Shown: positions 6,956 to 10,861 of the stretch, piece after piece
Layout of the letters: each line of letters begins with the position of its first letter
Numbering within the stretch: position 1 is the first letter of the stretch
Program-made: the position numbers and the translations under genes
Assembly (NCBI GenBank): GCA_964395765.1
Contig: CAYNCU010000153.1
Coordinates: forward strand, 1 to 10,861
Length of the DNA: 10,861 nt
Source of the DNA: DATDPY01 sp964395765
GTDB lineage: Bacteria > Bacteroidota > Bacteroidia > Cytophagales > Cyclobacteriaceae
Direction of reading: 5' to 3'
Notes under the pieces: model-generated
The model's input: the letters and a program-made list of their open reading frames with translations, nothing else
What the model was told of the DNA's origin: nothing
The model's database searches: none

Positions 6956-7840
6956 TTATCCGTATATTTTCCTTTGTGATGCCTGTACGGTATTCCATAA
7001 CAGGGCGGCAATAGTCATCAGGCCTACTCCGCCGGGTACGGGGGTAATATAACTTGCCCTGGGTTCAACTTCATCGAATTTCACATCCCCTTTAATCACA
7101 TATCCTTTTTTAGCAGAAGGATCGGGAACCCTTGTAATCCCGACATCAATAACCACGGCTCCGTCTTTTACCATATCTGCCGTCAGGAATTCCGGTTTTC
7201 CTAATGCGGCAACAACAATATCGGCTTCTTTCGAAAACGACTTTATATCCTTAGTCCTGCTATGGCAAAGTGTAACGGTACAATTTCCCGGGTTCGCTTT
7301 TCTCGACAACAGAATACTCAGCGGTGTTCCTACAATATCACTACGGCCGATAATCACACAATTTTTTCCGGCCGTTGTAATATTATAATGCTCTATAAGT
7401 TTCAGAACACCAAAAGGGGTTGCCGAAATATAAGACGGAAGATTTTTTACCATTCTTCCGACATTTACCGGGTGAAATCCATCCACATCCTTTTCGGGAA
7501 GGATTTTTTCTGTCACGGTCTGCGGCGAGATATGTTCGGGCAGGGGAAGCTGGACAATATAACCGTCAATATCCTCATCTTCATTCAGCTCTTGAACCAC
7601 GTTTAAAAGAAAATCTTCCGTAATCCCTGCATCAAACTTTTTAAGTGTGGATTTTATTCCCACATATTCACAAGCTTTCACTTTTCCCGACACATAGGAT
7701 TTACTTGCCCCGTCTTCACCCACCAAAACAGCGGCAAGATGCGGAACCTTTCCGCCCGATTGTGTGATACGGGAAACTTCATCTTTTATCTGATCCTTGA
7801 TTTTCTGGGATACAATTTTACCGTCTAGAATAGTTGCCAT
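6956..7840 (-). CDS. folD: bifunctional methylenetetrahydrofolate dehydrogenase / methenyltetrahydrofolate cyclohydrolase
   Basis: FolD interconverts 5,10-methylene-, 5,10-methenyl- and 10-formyl-tetrahydrofolate, supplying one-carbon units for purines and formyl-Met-tRNA in the cytoplasm. The 294-residue length is standard. The active-site motif SYVSGKVKAC gives Tyr49 and catalytic Lys53; YIVQLPLP gives Gln97; and PEKDVDGFHPVNVGR gives Asp120. The Rossmann-type dinucleotide site is at VIIGRSDIVGTP, followed by GAVVIDVGI and the C-terminal signature TPVPGGVGLMT. All expected key residues are present. The start codon lies only 2 nt after the lepA stop, so translation is probably coupled to lepA, and no separate ribosome-binding site is evident. 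queE follows after 17 nt. Confidence 0.97.
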   Translation of the reverse strand: MATILDGKIVSQKIKDQIKDEVSRITQSGGKVPHLAAVLVGEDGASKSYVSGKVKACEYVGIKSTLKKFDAGITEDFLLNVVQELNEDEDIDGYIVQLPLPEHISPQTVTEKILPEKDVDGFHPVNVGRMVKNLPSYISATPFGVLKLIEHYNITTAGKNCVIIGRSDIVGTPLSILLSRKANPGNCTVTLCHSRTKDIKSFSKEADIVVAALGKPEFLTADMVKDGAVVIDVGITRVPDPSAKKGYVIKGDVKFDEVEPRASYITPVPGGVGLMTIAALLWNTVQASQRKIYG

Positions 7841-7842
7841 GA

Positions 7843-9630
7843 TTAATCCAGTTTTAATACAGCCATGAATGCCTCCTGGGGAATTTCGACATTGCCTACC
7901 GACCGCATTCTTTTTTTACCTTTTTTTTGCTTTTCCAATAATTTTCTTTTCCGGGTAATATCGCCGCCATAACATTTTGCAATAACATTTTTTCTCATGG
8001 CCGAAATCGTTTCCCGGGATATGATCTTGGCACCGATAGCGGCCTGAATAGCAATCTCGAACATTTGCCGAGGGATCAGCCCGCGTAATTTCTCGCATAA
8101 TTTCTTTCCCCATTCATAAGCCTTTTCCCGGTGCACAATAGCGGACAAGGCATCCACCCTGTCCCCATTCAGCATGATATCGAGCTTCACCATATCCGAT
8201 TGTCTGAAACCCACAAGTTCATAATCGAGTGAGGCATATCCGCGGGAGATTGTTTTCAGTTTATCGTAAAAATCGAAAACGATTTCTGCCAGCGGCATTT
8301 CAAATATCATTTCCACCCTGTCGGTGGTAAGGTAACTCTGGTTTTTAATGACGCCGCGTTTATCAAGACATAATTTTATGATGGGGCCTATATATTCCGA
8401 TTTAGTAATGATCTGCGCCTTGATAAAAGGCTCTTCAATATAATCCAGTTTGGTAGGGTCCGGCATATCGGAGGGGGCATTGACCAGGTGCATTTCAGCA
8501 TTAGTGAGGTAGGCTTTATACTGTACAGATGGAACAGTGGTAATTACGGTCATGTCGAATTCCCTTTCGAGCCTTTCCTGCACGATTTCCATATGCAGCA
8601 TTCCCAGGAATCCGCATCGGAAACCAAAGCCCAGGGCCACCGAGGTTTCCGGTTCCCAGACCAGGGAAGCATCGTTCAACTGTAATTTTTCCATGGAAGC
8701 CCGAAGTTCCTCGTATTCCGTGGTTTCCACGGGGTAAATGCCTGCAAACACCATTGGTTTTACATCTTCAAAACCTTTTATGGCTGATTTTGCCGGGTTT
8801 TCCACATGCGTGATGGTATCTCCTACTTTAACTTCCCTGGCTATTTTAATGCCTGAAACCAGGTAGCCTACATTGCCGGCCCCAATGGAATCCGCAGGTA
8901 TATGTTTAAGCCGGAGGGTTCCTATTTCGTCCGCATCGTAGATTTGACCCGTATTGAAGAATTTCACCTTATCGCCTTTATGCAGGGTTCCATTGAACAT
9001 CCTGAAAATTACTTCGACGCCGCGGTAGGAATTAAAAACCGAATCAAATATCATGGCCTGTAACGGTGCTTTCGGATCTCCTTTGGGGGGCGGAATTTTG
9101 GTAACAATAGCTTCAAGGATTTCTTTAATCCCCACACCTTCCTTAGCACTGGCGTAAATAATATCATTTTTTTCAACTCCGAGCAAATCAATGATCTGGT
9201 CAGCCACTTCTTCCGGCATGGCCCCCGGCAAATCAATTTTATTCAGGACCGGGATGATCTGAAGGTTGTGTTCAAGGGCCAGGTATAGATTGGAAATCGT
9301 CTGCGCTTCAATGCCCTGTGAAGCATCTACTACCAGTAGGGCGCCTTCACAGGCGGCAATGGCGCGGGATACCTCGTAGGAAAAATCAACATGGCCGGGC
9401 GTATCGATAAGGTTAAGGACATAGGGTTTCCCATCATAAGCATACTGCATCTGTATCGCATGACTTTTGATGGTTATTCCCCGTTCCCTTTCAAGATCCA
9501 TATTATCCAGCACCTGATTCTGCATATCCCTTTCCGTAATGGTGCCAGTCAACTGTAGAAGGCGGTCTGCCAGTGTGCTTTTACCATGATCAATATGCGC
9601 GATAATACAGAAGTTGCGGAAGTTTTCCAT
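7843..9630 (-). CDS. lepA: elongation factor 4, ribosome-associated GTPase
   Basis: LepA/EF4 is a translational GTPase that binds the ribosome and has been linked to back-translocation and to 30S biogenesis. The 595 residues match the family length. GTPase motifs are intact: G1 AHIDHGKS (11-18), the G2 region RGIT (50-53), G3 DTPGH (76-80), G4 NKID (130-133) and G5 SAK (161-163). The long C-terminal part includes CYGGDITRKRKLLEKQKKGK and the near-terminal RSVGNVEIPQEAF, both typical of the LepA-specific domain. The ATG at 9630 sits about 16-20 nt downstream of the start site predicted from the TAATTTTG element at 9653-9660. It appears to be the first gene of the lepA-folD-queE-OmpA-like run. 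No oddities in sequence or length are visible. Confidence 0.98.
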   Translation of the reverse strand: MENFRNFCIIAHIDHGKSTLADRLLQLTGTITERDMQNQVLDNMDLERERGITIKSHAIQMQYAYDGKPYVLNLIDTPGHVDFSYEVSRAIAACEGALLVVDASQGIEAQTISNLYLALEHNLQIIPVLNKIDLPGAMPEEVADQIIDLLGVEKNDIIYASAKEGVGIKEILEAIVTKIPPPKGDPKAPLQAMIFDSVFNSYRGVEVIFRMFNGTLHKGDKVKFFNTGQIYDADEIGTLRLKHIPADSIGAGNVGYLVSGIKIAREVKVGDTITHVENPAKSAIKGFEDVKPMVFAGIYPVETTEYEELRASMEKLQLNDASLVWEPETSVALGFGFRCGFLGMLHMEIVQERLEREFDMTVITTVPSVQYKAYLTNAEMHLVNAPSDMPDPTKLDYIEEPFIKAQIITKSEYIGPIIKLCLDKRGVIKNQSYLTTDRVEMIFEMPLAEIVFDFYDKLKTISRGYASLDYELVGFRQSDMVKLDIMLNGDRVDALSAIVHREKAYEWGKKLCEKLRGLIPRQMFEIAIQAAIGAKIISRETISAMRKNVIAKCYGGDITRKRKLLEKQKKGKKRMRSVGNVEIPQEAFMAVLKLD

Positions 9631-9652
9631 GTAAAGGTTCCAGTTAGCGATG

Positions 9653-9660
9653 CAAAATTA
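9653..9660 (-). promoter_or_regulatory. Bacteroidota-type -7 promoter element for lepA operon
   Basis: On the minus strand this reads TAATTTTG followed by C, an exact fit to the Bacteroidota -7 consensus TAnnTTTG. It lies 22 nt before the lepA ATG, so the 5' leader would be about 16-20 nt. No good TTTG-type -33 element is present at the usual spacing of about 19 nt, so activity may depend mostly on the -7 box. No Shine-Dalgarno sequence follows, as is usual in this phylum. Confidence 0.6.
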
Positions 9661-9738
9661 CCGAAAGAAAGGTAAAGGACTTGTGGGCATTGCAAAAAAT
9701 GTTAGAAATGATAAAACCTGATCAGCAACAACTTAAGG

Positions 9739-9802
9739 CGATGGGGTAATGGGGTGAGGCTTTGATCTTGTGATACTTTGATGTGGCGATGTGGCGATGT
9801 TA
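9739..9802. repeat. array of eight degenerate octamers
   Basis: Sixty-four bases fall into eight consecutive 8-bp units in one register, starting at 9739, 9747, 9755, 9763, 9771, 9779, 9787 and 9795. Each starts with T or C, then G or A, then A; seven of the eight have T at position 4. Examples are CGATGGGG (first), TGATACTT (fifth), TGATGTGG (sixth) and CGATGTGG (seventh). The sixth to eighth units are nearly identical, giving an exact GATGTGGC duplication at 9780-9795. The array lies entirely in non-coding DNA and its function is unknown. Confidence 0.6.
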
Positions 9803-9826
9803 TGCCAGGTTAGAAAAGATTATATA

Positions 9827-9904
9827 TCAATGGCCTCTGAGTCCGTATTGATCAGGTACTCCTCCTCCATTGCCTTTCAGTTTTAAGGCTTCAATTTTAA
9901 GATT
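9827..9904 (-). other. short coding-like open stretch, possible gene remnant or micropeptide
   Basis: Between two in-frame TGA codons the minus strand has 25 open codons ending LKLKGNGGGVPDQYGLRGH before the TGA at 9829-9827. The composition looks protein-like, but there is no ATG, GTG or TTG start in the frame. An overlapping frame has a 16-codon ATG-started ORF (9870-9820, beginning MEEEYLINTD). Neither has a recognisable ribosome-binding site or family. It could be the decayed tail of a lost gene, a repeated intergenic element or chance. Confidence 0.2.
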
Positions 9905-9929
9905 TCATCGTTGTATATGGAATATTTGG

Positions 9930-10861
9930 TTACATACCCAATAACCAGGCAAAAATGAGTGGCGCTACAATGGTGGCATCGGATTCAATAATAAATTTCG
10001 GTGTATCGATACCAAGTTTTCCCCATGTTATTTTTTCATTGGGAACGGCGCCGGAATAGGATCCGTATGAAGTGGTGGAATCGGAAATCTGGCAGAAGTA
10101 AGACCAAAACGGGGTTTCAGTTTTGCCAAAGTCCTGATGTAACATGGGAACGACGCAAATGGGAAAGTCCCCCGCTATTCCCCCTCCCACCTGGAAGAAG
10201 CCTATGCCTGCTCCCCCGGAATTTTTCATGTACCAGTCGGCCAGGAAAGTCATATATTCTATTCCCGACCGCATGGCTTCCGGTCGAAGCTGTCCTTTCA
10301 TACAATAGGAAGCGAAAATATTCCCCAGGGTGGAATCCTCCCAGCCCGGCACGATAATGGGAAGATTCTTTTCAGCCGCTGCGATCATCCAACTGTCTTT
10401 TTCATCAATCTCATAATGTTCTTTCATCACCCCTGATCGCAGGAGTTCATACATATATTCATGGGGAAAATATTTTTTGTTTTCACTGTTGGCTTTTTGC
10501 CAGCGTTTCAGGATATGATGTTCAATTCTGCGAAATGCCTCATCTTCCGGAATACAAGTGTCTGTTACCCGGTTAAAGCCGGACTGCAGCAGGTCCCACT
10601 CTTCTTTGGGGCTGAGGTCACGGTAATGGGGAACCCGCTTATAATGGTTATGAGCGACCAGGTTCATGATATCTTCCTCGAGGTTGGCGCCCGTACAGGT
10701 TATGATCTGTACTTTATCGCGGCGGATCATTTCGGCCAGCAATTTTCCCATCTCCGCCGTACTCATGGCACCGGCAAGAGTGATCATCATTTTCCCCCCC
10801 TTGCCGAGGAGGGATTCATACCCCTTGGCGGCGTCAATAACGGTGGCCGAATTAAAATGCA
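9930..10861 (-). CDS. deoxyhypusine synthase family protein, bacterial type (N-terminus cut by window edge)
   Basis: The frame is open to the right edge, so 309 residues are visible, starting HFNSATVIDAAKGY; probably only 10-25 are missing. The internal Met at 10790 is not the real start, because the family's HFN...DAA segment lies upstream of it. Deoxyhypusine synthase uses NAD and spermidine to move an aminobutyl group through a catalytic lysine. The lysine is present in TWGKLG (codon 10017-10019), with the neighbouring Trp and the Glu four residues before that Trp also conserved. Bacteria lack hypusinated eIF5A, so bacterial homologues are thought to act in polyamine metabolism, for example NAD-dependent homospermidine formation. 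The stretch SYGSYSGAVPNE has Tyr where the human enzyme has Asp313 and Asp316, so substrate use probably differs. In other Bacteroidota such genes often sit near arginine decarboxylase or agmatinase; that neighbour would lie outside this window. Confidence 0.9.
   Translation of the reverse strand, partial: HFNSATVIDAAKGYESLLGKGGKMMITLAGAMSTAEMGKLLAEMIRRDKVQIITCTGANLEEDIMNLVAHNHYKRVPHYRDLSPKEEWDLLQSGFNRVTDTCIPEDEAFRRIEHHILKRWQKANSENKKYFPHEYMYELLRSGVMKEHYEIDEKDSWMIAAAEKNLPIIVPGWEDSTLGNIFASYCMKGQLRPEAMRSGIEYMTFLADWYMKNSGGAGIGFFQVGGGIAGDFPICVVPMLHQDFGKTETPFWSYFCQISDSTTSYGSYSGAVPNEKITWGKLGIDTPKFIIESDATIVAPLIFAWLLGM

Larger units (their letters stand above)
9631..9929. other. non-coding gap between the deoxyhypusine-synthase-like gene and lepA
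   Basis: This 299-bp stretch holds, from right to left, a short coding-like segment (9827-9904), an octamer-periodic array (9739-9802), an unremarkable AT-rich stretch and the lepA promoter. I see no complete gene of credible length, no tRNA and no clear intrinsic terminator. The best hairpin (GCCTT at 9872-9876 with AAGGC at 9885-9889) has only a 5-bp stem and no T-tract. Confidence 0.7.

Noticed and set aside
9860..9869. GGAGGAGG-like Shine-Dalgarno on the minus strand
   Set aside because: No start codon lies at usable spacing downstream, and Bacteroidota rarely rely on such sites.
9872..9889. Intrinsic terminator after the deoxyhypusine-synthase-like gene
   Set aside because: The stem is only 5 bp with an 8-nt loop, and a purine-rich run rather than T residues follows.
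10001..10357. Plus-strand 118-codon open frame inside the deoxyhypusine-synthase-like gene
   Set aside because: It is antisense to a clearly conserved gene, and its translation is low in recognisable structure and rich in Arg, Pro and Trp, as expected of a shadow frame.
10788..10790. Start codon for the deoxyhypusine-synthase-like protein at 10790
   Set aside because: The frame continues open to the window edge and encodes the conserved HFNSATVIDAAKGY segment, so the real start is outside the window.

Overview
The window looks like chromosomal DNA of a Bacteroidota bacterium. The evidence is a TonB-dependent receptor followed by DUF4249 lipoproteins, a TPR/PD40/OmpA envelope protein with the PorE domain order, a signal peptide ending in the typical SFGQ, a match to the Bacteroidota -7 promoter element (TAnnTTTG) upstream of lepA, and no clear Shine-Dalgarno sequences. 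GC content is roughly mid-40s by eye. Every gene lies on the minus strand, so transcription runs from the right end towards the left. I see no tRNA, rRNA, CRISPR array, insertion sequence or phage gene.

Read in the direction of transcription there are three blocks. (1) At 10861-9930 is a bacterial deoxyhypusine-synthase-family protein, cut off at its N-terminus by the window edge. A 299-bp non-coding gap follows. It holds a coding-like remnant, an array of degenerate 8-bp repeats and the probable lepA promoter. (2) At 9630-4389 is a tight run: lepA (ribosomal elongation factor 4), folD (one-carbon folate metabolism), queE (7-deazaguanine/queuosine precursor) and a PorE-like OmpA-family protein. 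Gaps are 2, 17 and 6 nt, so this is probably one operon. (3) After a 191-bp gap, which also carries a short degenerate 8-bp repeat array, comes an outer-membrane import locus at 4197-1: a TonB-dependent receptor with an N-terminal carboxypeptidase-like regulatory domain, then two tandem DUF4249 lipoproteins, the second cut by the left edge.

Block 2 joins core translation and cofactor genes to an envelope protein that probably bridges peptidoglycan and other outer-membrane components. Block 3 is an uptake or surface complex of unknown substrate. The two lipoproteins are ancient tandem duplicates: 109 of the 206 comparable residues are identical (counted by eye), and they align without gaps. 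I found no clear sign of an entirely new system. The best leads are the receptor plus duplicated DUF4249 pair, the deoxyhypusine-synthase homologue with altered pocket residues, and the octamer-periodic arrays in both larger non-coding gaps.
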